From Tetmemena sp. SeJ-2015 (Eukaryota; Ciliophora; Spirotrichea; Sporadotrichida; Oxytrichidae), in the NCBI GenBank assembly GCA_027382625.1, contig JAJKFJ010020693.1:1-64000 (forward strand): a stretch of 64,000 bases of DNA. The letters run 5' to 3'. Below are positions 33,734-44,936 of this stretch, in pieces. Every line of letters starts with the position of its first letter. Position 1 is the stretch's first letter. The notes under the pieces were generated by a model. The model did not search any database, was not told the origin of the DNA, and saw only the letters and a list, made by a program, of their open reading frames with translations. The translations under genes were made by a program, and so were the position numbers.

Positions 33734-34992
33734 ATGATACAAGACGACGTAGTGTGGAGGGTTATCAACCACGGCCACTGCTCTTACAAAACCAGGTAAG
33801 CAACTTCAAACTATTAAGCAAAGGATTATAAGAATAGAGAAAAGGCTTACTGCACTTATAATCTTCTTATGCGTCTTTATATATGACCATCTATAATCCT
33901 GAATATAAATGGAACTGTTCATTCAGCAGTCATTGAGTATGGATGATGATGAACTTACTTTATTGATAGGACTGCAACTCAGACCTTCTGCAGAAATGAA
34001 TACAACTTGACAGGTCTCTGCAACAGACACTCCTGCCCTCTGGCTAACTCTAGGTATGCAACCGTGCTTGAGCACAAGGGCCACTGTTTCCTATATATGA
34101 AGACTATTGAAAGAGCTCATCTCCCCAACAAACTCCCATTTCATAGTGTCATACATGCATACTGCCATTAAAATACTTTAACTGTGGGAGAAGGTGAAGC
34201 TGCCAAAGAATTACCAGAAGGCACTTGAGCTAATCGATGAGAACTTGGAGTTCTGGGGCAAGTTCCAGCGCCATAAATGCAAGCAGAGACTCACTAAGCT
34301 CCATCAGATGATCATAAGACAGCGTAAGCTACGCATCAGCGACATGCACACGCAGGAAAAGCTGGTCACTATAAACAAGAAGTATGAGAAGAGAGAGGCC
34401 AATAGGGAAAAGGCAGCTGAGAAAGCAGCTATGGTGGACAGAGCCATTGAAAAGGAGCTGGTTCAGAGGCTGAAAAGTGGCACCTTCTACCCCTAGGAGA
34501 TCTATAACCTCAACCAGGAGGAGTTCGAGCAGACCCTGAGAAGTAGGAGCAGGTCGAGTACGTAGCCGAGGAGGAGGATGAGGATGAGGAGGAATACGAC
34601 GAAGAGTTCGACGAGGACCTCGATGATGAAGAACTGAGAATGCTGGCTGAGGAAGAGGAAGACGAGGACGAAGATGTAGAAGACATGGGTGAGTTCCTCG
34701 ATGGTGAGGAGCAAGGAGGAAAGGGCAAGCAGGGCAAGGACAGCGGACAGGTTGGCAAGAAGAGACCTAGAATAAAGATCGGCTACGAGGACGAAGATGA
34801 AGACAATCACAAAGTGATATAGTCATAAAGCATGCGCACTCTAATTGTAGATAGGTGAATTTGGAGTACGAGTACGAGGATGCAGTCAAACCTAAGAAGA
34901 AGGAGATGATCAAGGCCTCAGTACAAGCTAAGTCCACAAATGCAGCCAGCTCCAACAACCCAAATAAGAGAGCCAGAGTGGGTGGGAAGTGA
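33734..34992 (+). CDS. MAK16: MAK16 ribosome-biogenesis protein
   Basis: MAK16 is a nucleolar factor for 60S subunit maturation. The ATG at 33734 starts [20 protein letters not shown]. After a GT..AG intron (about 33796-33970) it continues [23 protein letters not shown], with the four conserved cysteines. Then come [32 protein letters not shown] and [14 protein letters not shown], all family signatures. The C-terminal half is very acidic ([16 protein letters not shown]) and ends ARVGGK at TGA 34990-34992. A missing base near 34535, probably in a CCC run, shifts the frame before the acidic part. Two IESs are resolved. Confidence 0.95.
34131..34183 (+). other. IES in MAK16, pointer AACT
   Basis: Pointers are at 34131-34134 and 34180-34183. 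Removing 49 bases gives [18 protein letters not shown], as in MAK16 homologs. Confidence 0.93.
34814..34858 (+). other. IES in MAK16, pointer GTGA
   Basis: Pointers are at 34814-34817 and 34855-34858. Removing 41 bases gives [16 protein letters not shown] and leads to the natural stop. Confidence 0.85.
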
Positions 34993-35140
34993 AGACAGCT
35001 GCTGCTTATAATGTGATGATAGACATTTAATTAACGCTAACTGATTTATTTCTCTACAATTGAAATAGTCTCTTCTATTATGAAGTATATTTGAAGTAAT
35101 AACTATATAACGGTCTATCTATAAAGGAAGTTTAATCTTT

Positions 35141-37540
35141 TCATCTTCTCTTAGGAGAGGCGAGCAGAGGGTTAGACATTCCAGAGCTTGTGCCACTCGC
35201 TCCACCTCTGTTCTTAGTATCCTGAATCAAGATTGGTCTGCCTTGCGTTGATACTCTCCTAGTGGCTACAAGAGGACTTGAGATTGAATTGCTCTTATTA
35301 TTCAATGCAGCTCCAAACTCGCCAGCTACTGAGCCATCCATATTTTGTTGCTAGCCTCTTCAATCTGATATATATCTTAAATAATTCATCTCGTATTTAA
35401 AGCTGAGACTTTCTCACAGAGTTTTCATCTTGGGCAGCGAAAATTTGTTCCAGCTGCTCTCCCTTGTCCATAATGAGTGAGTGGAGCTAGTGCGCGATGT
35501 TATGCTGAGCTCTGTTGTACTTGTAGATCAGAAGTGGCTTCAACTTGTCTCCGTCCAGCCTACGCAGCCAGTTGGCGCAACCTTGCTTCCTCTTCTTGAA
35601 CTTAGAGAGGGTTTTTGGCGTGGCTGAAAGTGGAGTCGGATCGTTCTAGCTAGTACCCTCATTCATTTCGTCGAAATTTTTTTTAAAGTCAAAAGTTAAA
35701 CTTGTTAAATTAGGATGCTCAACTATCTCATGGTGACTGTGTTCATCCTCCTCCTCGTTTTCTCCAATTTATATACATACATGTATCAGGTGTAATAAGA
35801 ATTGCAGTCCACATTAATAATTGAATGAGTTGCTTTGCTTGCTTCTCTAGCCCTGCCTTCTTCAGAGTCTTTGCTGCTTCTTCTTCAAACTTAATTCAAG
35901 AGCAAATATATTTGGGCTTCTTGCTCCTTGCCGAAGAGGCACTGCTGCACGGTGGCGACAGTTGAGCCCATGAAGATAGTGGTGAACACCACCAGGGAGA
36001 GCGCAGTGGTCACGATGACTGAACGATTGACTACCTCTGAATTGATTCTCAGCACCAGTCCAAACGCCACTGCTCCTCTGATGGTGCCTGCGTAAGAGAT
36101 GAATACCAAGTTATAAATAATTTTTACTCACACACCTTTAATAATGCTTACTTTTAATTAAGTCCTTAAATCTGATTCCAGATTTGTACTTGAATAGTCT
36201 AAAAAGGGTATTAACCATGGGTTGAAAAGCTTACTCTAGGAATTTGATGAGGCCGATTGTTCCCATGAATCTGCCTGCGATAACGATAATGCAATAGTGA
36301 GAATAAAAAGTTGTGAACACTTTTTATAATGCACTCTGCCAGAATGAGTTGCCAGGACCAGTCGAACTGCATGTACGAGAAAAAAGGTCAAGCCGAGATA
36401 TCCAAAGACAAATGCCTCCACTGCATAGCCTGCGACGTTGAAAGCGAGTGAGGTGACTTGCTTAGACTGAGGGGAGAGGTTGTACCAGGCATACTTGGAC
36501 ATAAGGATACTGGAAGCTAGAAGTGCTATGATACCCGAGAAGTGGAACATCTCAGTCACGCAATAGGACAAGTAGCCGAAGCAGAAGATAAGAGTGCACT
36601 CCACTACTGGCTTTACAGTCAGGAATCTGAAGAACTTAGTCACGAGGGCAGCTACAAAAGCCATCGCCACTCCTATGAATATGGACCAAAAGCTCAGCCG
36701 CAAAAAGCTGTATAAGATCAGCAAAGGCGTAGTTCCAGTGAACTCACTTATATGACTATAAGAGCATATTATTTCACTATTAGGGCCTGCAAATTCCATG
36801 ACTGTGTTGAAGAGGATGATGCAGACAGCGTCATTTGTAATACCCTCTCCGAAGACTAGCGAGAAGAGCTTAGGCTGCTCCTCGTACTTGATAATTGAAA
36901 TGGCAGCCACCACATCAGTGCAACATAGCAGCGAGCACATCAGTAGGATCTCCATGCCTGACATCTCGAACTCAGACTTAAAAGTTTAATTCTCAACTCT
37001 TCAAATTATAATTGTATGGTCAGAGTACTCCCTACATCATAATTTAGTTCAGGATTCGAAGTATATTTCATTATCTTCTTAATCTCTGGTTTAAGTCCAC
37101 GCATATTTGAATTATCGTTATTATCACATTACTTACCCAGTGATAGAATTGTACTTGTAGAACGAAAATGTGCCGAAGACTAGATAAGTGAAGAGACTGA
37201 ATAGCGAAAACTGCACGATGGTGCCGAACAGGCCGAAGAGGAGGATGTTGACAAAATTCTCGAAGAACTTCTTGCGCTTGATGTTATAGCCGGAGGCGAA
37301 CACGATAGGCGGCAGGCAGAAGTAGAAGAACAAGTTGTCGTCGAAGGAGAGCATGCTTGTGAACTCTCCATGCCCAAACTCCAAGGCCAAGTAGGAGATT
37401 ACCATGCCCAATATAATCACGAGCCCGGCTTCGTGTCCGACCTTGCAGTGATACTTCTCGAGGATGGAGCCCATGAACATGTAGAAGAAGAGCACTACCA
37501 TTATCAAGCAGGCCCCGATTGAAAACAAACTCCCAGACAT
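35141..37540 (-). CDS. Na+/H+ exchanger (CPA1 family), paralog 1
   Basis: A membrane antiporter exchanging Na+ or K+ for H+. The start at 37540 gives MSGSLFSIGACLIMVVLFFY. Family motifs follow: LFFYFCLPPIVFASGYNIKR, LLMCSLLCCTDVVAAISI (ion-site region with Asp), LVFGEGITNDAVCIILFNTV (GEGxxND) and FISYAGTIRGAVAFGLVL. About eleven hydrophobic spans are seen. A cytoplasmic tail (QGCANWLRRLDGDKLKPLLIYKYNR) ends SPKRR at TGA 35141. Introns or IESs interrupt near 36981-37131, 36740-36790, 36100-36160 and 35345-35400. A T-run near 36378 shifts frame by one. It lies head-to-tail downstream of paralog 2. Confidence 0.92.
36286..36333 (-). other. IES in exchanger 1, pointer TGCATTAT
   Basis: On the plus strand ATAATGCA is at 36286-36293 and 36326-36333. 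Removing 40 bases gives LILAECIIVIAGRFMGTIG, matching the paralog and the family. Confidence 0.93.
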
Positions 37541-37575
37541 TCAATCACAAAAGAATAATCACTATTGCATGTTCA

Positions 37576-40500
37576 TCATAAGTATATTTTTAGATTGTTG
37601 GTTTAATTTTATAGTGCAAGTGTGTATAATTAATTCTAACTTCTGACTGCTTCAGTACGACAGATTTAAATAAAGCAAAATATTATTAACCCCTCCTCCT
37701 CCTAATCTCTGACTCTCCCTCTTATTATATTAAAAATATTTAACTCGATAAAGATGATGATAATAATAGAATGCATTAATTCCCAAATCTACTTAAACCA
37801 ATCCTGCTTCTTGCTTTAATATCTACTCTTATTATTTGAGGAAGGGGCAACTCCAATCTTCTGTAATTTTATTCTGGCATCCCCTTAGTTTCTTAAATAC
37901 TTTTCTTAATAGGAATATGATCTACTTCTACCTGCTCTCAAGTCAGGATCTTTTGGGGAAGAGACCCTCCTCTTGACCTAAGGCCCTTGAGTAATTTCTT
38001 GCCTGAACTGGGCCTCCCTAGGTTTTAAGTTCTATGTCCCCGTCATCCGGGTTCTTACTGGAGTTTAAGGCTCCCTTCTTTTGAGTCTTAATCGGTGAGT
38101 GCATCTCGTTGTCCTCTTCTTAGATCTTGGAATGCAGCAAAGGTTGCTACTTTGAACTTGGGAATTATTGCGTATCATGTCTTCAAGTAGAATATATTTC
38201 CATTTATGATGAAATTTAAGCCTTCTAAACACACCCAGGTTGTCGCTGGAGCCAAAGGATCTTACCTTAGCGTTTAGCTTTGCTAGGGCAATGACTCCAC
38301 CAGTTGGAGAGGCATCTCTGGCGTCGAAACTGCCTCTTAATGAACCCTCTTTCACATAGCTCTGCTCGATCCGCTCTCCCATGTTTATCATCATGTTGTT
38401 GTACTCCTTCAGTCTTCTATGTCCCACTCTATCGTACAAAAAATGTATTCATTCTCACTCTCAGTCTACTCAAAAATTTCAAAAAGTACTTGTAGATGAG
38501 GAAGGGCTTAAGTTTGTTAGAATCTAGGTCTTTGAAGTAAGCGGCCATTCTAGATAGCTAGGGCTCTGCTGTCGGTTAAATTTGTTTGGAGCCGTTAAGA
38601 GATTCAAGCTTAAACTATTTCATAAGTAATAAGTAGCTAATTAAAGATTGTTAGCCAAATCTAGCCGCACTTTTCTGCTTCATTAAGGCTTCGCTCTCTT
38701 GCTTGAGGTCTTCGAGGTTTGGGTGCTCTACGATCTCGTGATGACTTAATTCCAAAGCGCTCTTGCCATCTTAGTTGCTCTGCTGCTCTTTCTCAGGGGG
38801 AGATTCAAAATAGGTATTCTGTCTCTTTGAGGGTGTAAATAAATTAAGAGCATCGGAATGAGGACTGCCGAAAAGAAGTCTCTGCAATAGGGCCACAGTT
38901 GAGCCCATGAACACAGTTAATTGATCCAAAAAGGGATTTAAGGATAAGTGGGAGGGAGGTTAAAAATTGTATACAGTAGTGAAGACAACTAGTCCGAGGG
39001 AGGTAGTTACGATAACTGATCGGTTCTCTGCCATCTCATTATCGATTTTGAGGACAAGTCCAAATGCCACTGCTCCTCTGATCATGCCTGCATAGGAGAT
39101 GAAGCACAGTTCTTTGAGAGCGATGCCTGACCCGTAGCCGAACAAACTATATTGAAAAATAAGCATACTCTCTCTCAAGTGAAACATTTTAAGTAAGCAC
39201 TCTTTAGTTCAGTGTGAGGACTGATTCTGGCAGATTTTCATGAATAATTATTGAATAATGTAAAGCCATTTTAACTAACGAAGGGTACTTACTCAAGAAT
39301 CTTTATAATGCCGATAGTTCATTAAATAGTTTATTTCAGATTATCTACTGATATCTTGCATTTTTTATGGAAAGTTCCTGAAAATCTGCCTACAAAGACT
39401 ACAATCACCTCTCCAATGAAGAGACTCCAAGACCACTCGAAGTGCATATAGGAGAAGAATTACACATTTTGAGCTTTTTAGCTTAAATTTTCAGAAATGT
39501 AGTGTATTTCTCTATTAGAGATATACTGAAAAAAATTTTGCAATTTTTTAATGAATGTAAGACCGATATAGCCAAAAACAAAGGCCTCTGCTGCATATCC
39601 AACCATACTGAAAGCTAAAGATGTAGTTTATTATTAAAACGTTTATTGTCTATAAAGTTTGCTTGGACTGAGGTGACAGGTTAAACCAGCAGTAAACCTT
39701 CCTTAGAAGTGAAAAAGGGAAAATCTCATTTTCATTTAGAGTTTACTTGGAAAGAAGGATACCGCAGGCAAGGAGGGAGATGATGCCTGACATGTGGCAT
39801 CGCTCTGAGATGGAGTAGGATAAGTAGCCCACACAAAATACAAAGTTGCACTCGATCACTGGCTTCATAGTCAGCGCTCTGAATTCCTTCGTGATCTTAG
39901 CACCGATTAACGCCACAACTATTCCTATCACCAAAGACCAGAAGCCCAGCTTCAAGAAGCTGTAGAATATCTCCAATGGAGTCCAAGCTGTGAAACATCA
40001 TGTAATCAGTATTTACAAGTAACATACACTTTTTTTAAACTTTTTCCAGGGCCTGTGAACATGACAACTGCGTTGAAGAGGATGATGCTGATTGCGTCGT
40101 TGGTCACTCCTTCGCCGAACACCAAGCTGAAGAGTTTGGGTTGCTTCTCTGGGCTGAGGAGGGAGACTGCTGCCACGACGTCACTCGAGCATAGCAGCGA
40201 GCTCATCAGCAAGATCTCAAAGATACTCAGCTTGAACTCCTCCTCTTTCCTAAAAGTAGAAAGTAAGCAACTTGTCTTTACTCAATAGAGCGAGAAAGGG
40301 GAATAGGACTTGGAAGATAGCCATTTTAAAAGCTAGGTCCATTAATTGTTAAATAAAATAAGATGGGAAAATCGATTAACGAAAACGAGACAACATCATC
40401 TCCAAACTTCCATCCATTTATAAATCAATAAGAGGATGTGATTATGTGAGGAAGTAAGGAGTTTTAAATTTTCGCGTATCTGCTTTTTTTAATGGTACTT

Positions 40501-41587
40501 ACCCTGTGGTGCCGTGGACCTTGGTGAACTTAAAATTCTCAAACATGAGCCAGGTGAATATAGAGAACAGAGTGAACTGAATGATCGTATTGACCAGTCC
40601 AAAAATTTAAATCACAAACATCTCCCTTATCAATATTAGCAAAGTAAGATGGAAGATACTTAAAATTCTATATTTCAATATCCCAGCATGTTTTCCTTTA
40701 CTAAGACTCTGAGACTTTCAATTTTGGAAAAAATTTAAACAATCCCAAAATCTGGGACAAGAATGGGATAAGAATTTCTTATTAAAGCATATTGCTTATA
40801 TTTTAAAGTAAAGTAAAGTAAAATTTTAGGAATATAATTAATAATCAATTTCTTAAAACAGCACTTATCGTACTGAATTAGAAAATCAGTTATTATCCTA
40901 TGTAATGCTTATATTTTAAAACTTCATTTTTTTAAAAAGAAATCCGCAGACTTCAGATTTTAGAAAAGTAGTCCGTTTTCAGCCTTTGATTTCTTTATAG
41001 AATAATCGAGCGTCCTCTATCAGTAATTATTTATCTTATTTATGTAATTTTATTCCCTTAAATGAAAGCACCCCTACTATTATCAATTGTATGATTAAAA
41101 TGAGGATATTGTTGAAGTTTGCGAAGAAGTTCTTTCTCTGCATGTTGTAGCCTGATGCGAACACAAGCGGTGGCAGGCAGAAATAAAAGAAGAAGTTCTC
41201 GTTCACACACAATGCACACACACACACACACAATTCTATTATGAAAAGGAAAAAGTATTATTTGATCTCTCTGCTTTTAAATAATCTTAAGGATTAGAAA
41301 ATAGATTGAAGGTGAGCATCTCAGTGAGCTCCAAGTGCCCGAAATGGTAGGTTAAGTAAGAAAGCACCATCCCCATAAGAATGGCGAGCGAGGCCTCATG
41401 CCCAATTATCAAGTGGTACTTCTCGATTACCGAACCCACTGACATGTAGAATATTATCATGAACGTTATCAGAATCGCCCCTGAACTTATACAACAATAA
41501 AATTAATAAATGCACACTTCGCATTCACTAATTTATCTAAGTTCTTTTTCTTTCTTGGATTAAACTTATCACGCTCTCCTCGGTCAT
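37576..41587 (-). CDS. Na+/H+ exchanger (CPA1 family), paralog 2, IES-rich
   Basis: After removing eight IESs the start at 41587 gives MTEESVISSGAILITFM. Then come VIEKYHLIIGHEASLAILMG, FFFYFCLPPLVFASGYNMQR, LMSSLLCSSDVVAAVS, LVFGEGVTNDAISIILFNAV, YSISERCHMSGIISLLACGI and CFISYAGMIRGAVAFGLVL, collinear with paralog 1. The cytoplasmic tail holds LSHHEIVEHPNLEDL and LDSNKLKPFLIYKYDRVGH. With TAA/TAG as Gln the last frame stays open to TGA 37576, very close to the next gene, so the true stop may lie upstream behind an unresolved junction. A further break around 41215-41305 contains a (TG)n run. Confidence 0.9.
38434..38489 (-). other. IES in exchanger 2, pointer GTAC
   Basis: Pointers are at 38434-38437 and 38486-38489. 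Removing 52 bases gives LKPFLIYKYDRVGHRRL, matching the tail of paralog 1. Confidence 0.92.
38913..38977 (-). other. IES in exchanger 2, pointer ACTGT
   Basis: On the plus strand ACAGT is at 38913-38917 and 38973-38977. Removing 60 bases gives VVFTTVFMGSTVALLQRL, matching FTTIFMGSTVATVQQ of paralog 1. Confidence 0.93.
39316..39377 (-). other. IES in exchanger 2, pointer GAACT
   Basis: On the plus strand AGTTC is at 39316-39320 and 39373-39377. Removing 57 bases gives GRFSGTIGIIKILE, as in paralog 1. Confidence 0.93.
39457..39556 (-). other. IES in exchanger 2, pointer ATTC
   Basis: On the plus strand GAAT is at 39457-39460 and 39553-39556. Removing 96 bases gives GYIGLTFFSYMHFEWSW, matching GLTFFSYMQFDWSW of paralog 1. 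Confidence 0.9.
39625..39660 (-). other. IES in exchanger 2, pointer AAACT (31 bp, shortest)
   Basis: On the plus strand AGTTT is at 39625-39629 and 39656-39660. Removing 31 bases gives SPQSKQTTSLAFSMVGYAAE, matching paralog 1. Confidence 0.92.
39693..39745 (-). other. IES in exchanger 2, TA pointer
   Basis: TA is at 39693-39694 and 39744-39745. Removing 51 bases gives ILLSKYCWFNLSPQSKQ, matching ILMSKYAWYNLSPQSKQ of paralog 1. The two-base pointer is short, but the paralog fixes the junction. Confidence 0.85.
40602..41101 (-). other. 495-bp IES in exchanger 2, pointer ATTTT
   Basis: On the plus strand AAAAT is at 40602-40606 and 41097-41101. Removing 495 bases gives NNILIFGLVNTIIQFTLFS, matching NILLFGLFGTIVQFSLFS of paralog 1. 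The interior is AT-rich and non-coding, with AAAGT repeats near 40807-40825. Confidence 0.92.
41484..41569 (-). other. IES in exchanger 2, pointer ATAAGTT
   Basis: On the plus strand AACTTAT is at 41484-41490 and 41563-41569. Removing 79 bases connects the start exon MTEESVIS to SGAILITFM. Confidence 0.9.
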
Positions 41588-42350
41588 AGTATAATTTAAA
41601 TTAATTAATGATTAACTGACTCTAATTAACTCACAAGTACGCTTCTACTTATTTAGAAAGGCCTGAAATAATCTCACCCCACCACAATATTATTAATTAA
41701 AGTGGTTGTAGGCAGTAGCACAAGTTAAGCAAATCTAATCTCATCGCTTTAATACCAGAAAGTTAGAATTATTAAATTTCATTCCAATATTTTAAGCAGC
41801 CAATAAACACCTACAGCTGAGGATAAGTTTATACTTTATTTTTTTAGATAACCTTTAATAATATTATTCATTTCTTCGAATTTACTCTAACTGAGTAGAT
41901 TAATCATAAAAGGGGGGGGGGGCCGAATATCAGAATAAGAGATATCATTTTTACTGAATATGTTGTAAAATTAATAACATTTTGAGTGAGGGTCATTATT
42001 GTGATTGAAATTTGCCAGAAATTATTTTAAATCTAGCTATTTTTATTTTCAGTGAATAGAATCTACAATATGTTTAAGTATAGAGAGTATAGATGAAACA
42101 TCTAGATAGAAAGTGGATTAAGTAAAATGCTGAGTGCTCCTACCCCATCTTTAAAAATAAAAAATCCCTTCTCCTTATAGACGACTTGAAAATTAAGAAG
42201 AGTGGTTAATGCAAAAATAGGATCCGATTTTTAGAGTTGGAGAAGATTATATTTTTGCAAAGATCATTATTATACATATTATTGCTGCATTAGAAAACAA
42301 GAAATTCATCTTCTCTTTCTTGAAATGGATTTGGGGATAATTTAATTAGA
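41588..42350. other. Intergenic, AT-rich
   Basis: 763 bases between divergent starts. There is a G-run of about ten near 41914-41923 and otherwise nothing conserved on either strand. Confidence 0.5.
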
Positions 42351-44936
42351 ATGGAAAAATCGATTGCATAGTAGTAAGCTGAACTCCAAACCTACGAGAT
42401 TAAGATCTCCACTGAAATCGAACGCAAGCGCCGCACTGTTATCATCAATTGCGACGGCGAATAAACCCCTCACCACTTAATTGTAAATACTTGTGATGTG
42501 TTTTAAAACTTTATCTGCAGAAACTTAGGGAGATCCTAGCACATTCTCACAGCCACGCACTAATCAAGAGGCTGATTATTTTAGGCCCGAACCGCATTGA
42601 AGAAGTGCTCCAGTCGATACACTCAGGGGAGGCTGATAATCCTCAAGCCTTTGCTTAGGTGCGTCAGAGTCTGAGGCTCGCTTAGACCCCCAACTTTGCT
42701 CAAGCGTAATCTTCAATAGACCGCAATTAAGCCAAACAGAGTTATATAATTTTGTGTTTTGAATTAAGGCAAAGTGTCTAAGCCTCAACAAGCTTAGTAG
42801 TAAGAGAATAAATATTGGAAATTTCATTATGAGTGCTTTAAATATTGTAAGTGCTAGATATGATCAAGGATGAGACCATCTCGGAGATGAGTTTGGACGA
42901 CCAGCCCCCAGAGCAGCCGCAAGCAGTGAGACCCGCACTTGCGCAAGCTCAGAGACTGAGAAACTTCAATCCTATTCAAGATTAGAAAAGAGGTAAGTGA
43001 GGTGGTTTCTATCTTTCTTTAATTAAGATTTGCTGTCTTGATAAATATTGATCGAGAGCAACATTAAATGATGCAATCGAAATGAATCTTTACACTCGAT
43101 CACTTCTTCTGATCCTTGCTAAATCTTACACTCTCTTGTCATAGGTGAGGGCAATAAGCAGCAAAGTCAATTATCTCATTATTTGTGTAATTGATCATTT
43201 GACAATTTTAATTAGTAAAGTGAACTAGCTCAGCGAACCAGAGATGCAACAGACCGCTTATCTGCTTTGATTAAGGAAGAATCCGATGAAAGAAATATTT
43301 TCTCTTATATGGAGGATGTTAGATGAGGGAGAGAGCAACTAACAGAATCATAACTATCAATACGGTGGATCTGGTGGCAACGGCCAAGACTAAGTTCGCA
43401 GAGCGCCCCAGCTTAATCAAGCCAAGAATTCTGAGAAACCTCAAGCTGCTTAGAGAGCTTAGTCCTCCAAGCACACACCTCAGAATTTTAACTTGATCTA
43501 GTTTCTTGTATGCTAATCTTAAGAATCTTTTAGCGAGATAGGCCGCATCTATAGCTAAGCAAAAGACGAGGAGGGCAAGCGAATAGGATGATCCCGAGGA
43601 GAGCAAGCTCACCTACTTTTGGAATGAGCAAGAGTGCGTGGAGTTCATCAAGCAGATGCAACTCATACACTTCTAATGTCTATTCACATTCGATTGCTAT
43701 TTGATGCACATCCATGGAAAGAGGTGGATAGTGCTAAGCTAGCACTTGCAAGGTCGCAATTAGCTACAGTGCCGCAGCCACGGCCAGAAGTACCTCAAGG
43801 CACATCGAGATTTGCTCAACATATGCATTGCAATGGTGGACTACAATGTGATGCCGACGCAGCCACATCTCCACAAGATCAAAAGATATGAGCAAGACTT
43901 AAAAAACGTACTTGAACAGTTCAGGATTCACTCTTCATATTCTTGACACACTCTTTTTTACTGTAACATTTTCTAATTGAGGCGAAGTCCGACAGGGAGG
44001 GGGTGAGACAAATGATGCGAGAGCATTTCTTCCCAGTCTACCTGGTGAATCAGCACTTCAAGGGCATGAAGCCTGAGTTACTAGGACTTCCGGACAAACT
44101 GAGGCAGATCAAGTTGGCCGTCAAAAACGAACTTGACTTCTACGACGATCTCAAGGTTGTCAAAAAACCCAGAAGAAGAGGTGAGTTAGTATAAGCGTGT
44201 ACTCTACTATCTTAAATATTTTGAGGTGAGGGCGGAGCTGATGAGGGATGATAAATTCATCTGATATTAATTGCAGATAGGATATTTTAGGGATCTTACA
44301 CTGGCGAGGAGAACGATGATTCGCACAACGCACAAGAAAGCCTGCTAGGTAAGAGGAGCAAGGATCAGGCTCTTGAGGCCGCAGAGAGGGAATTCGGAGG
44401 GATATTCAATAACCCTTATAATAAATGATGACATTTGGATATCCGAGCTGAACATGAAAATCAACGAGGCGACTGGAGTTATCTTATATATAGAGAAAGT
44501 CTTTGAATTTTTGGCTTAATGAAATATCAAGCGCAGGAAGCAGCACCACAGCAACAAGCTGAGCAATGGATGCAGCAGCAAGAAGAATTCCTTCTCTCAA
44601 GCCAACTCATCTCTAAACGGCTCAACTCTGGTAAGTACTACAAATCAAACTGAATCCAACTCTGGAGTATTGAAATTCGACTGGAGTTATTCTTCAGAGC
44701 ATTTCTGGTCACTTTTTTCTTTTTTGGACTTAATTTATGAACAGAAATAGAATTTAGCTTCTGAAAAATATTTATTGAAGGAGAGGGATCCCCTCCTCCA
44801 TTATTATATAATTTTAGGATATTTGAGTCTTAAATTAAACGATTTTCTCTTTAGCACATATATAAGCTCGATTGATTTTATTTCTAACTAAATTTCAATA
44901 GAAGTGAAAGGGAAACTTCCTCATATATTGAGTTGA
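42351..44936 (+). CDS. Myb/SANT SHAQKYF-type DNA-binding protein
   Basis: After removing the IES at 43655-43708 the core reads YFWNEQECVEFIKQMHIHGK, then RWIVLSQHLQGRNQLQCRSHGQKYLK. This is the SANT-like helix set ending in the SHAQKYF-type motif, suggesting a nuclear transcription regulator. Upstream coding pieces begin at ATG 42351 (MEKSIAQQQAELQTYEIK) and include KLREILAHSHSHALIKRLII and VLDMIKDETISEMSLDDQ. A downstream exon holds MREHFFPVYLVNQHFKGMKP. The tail is basic and Ser/Asn-rich. Frame changes near 42725-42850, 43000-43215 and 43330-43590 mark introns or IESs not resolved. One gene is assumed. The last TGA at 44934 is the first in frame and may be too far downstream. Confidence 0.6.
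43655..43708 (+). other. IES in the SANT domain, pointer GATGCA
   Basis: Pointers are at 43655-43660 and 43703-43708. Removing 48 bases restores FIKQMHIHGKRWIVLSQHL, giving normal SANT spacing. The length is a multiple of three and retention would insert 16 residues. Confidence 0.85.

Noticed and set aside
34502..34810. Hydrophobic minus-strand frames over MAK16
   Set aside because: They are the antisense of GAG/GAT-rich acidic codons.
35141..41587. Scrambled or inverted gene segments in the exchangers
   Set aside because: All recognisable segments lie in the same order and orientation as in the protein, so these loci are non-scrambled.
43319..43612. Minus-strand open frame resembling an ion-channel voltage sensor
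   Set aside because: It is antisense to the plus-strand Myb/SANT gene. Its Leu/Arg pattern comes from the opposite strand, and it depends on TAA/TAG being stops.
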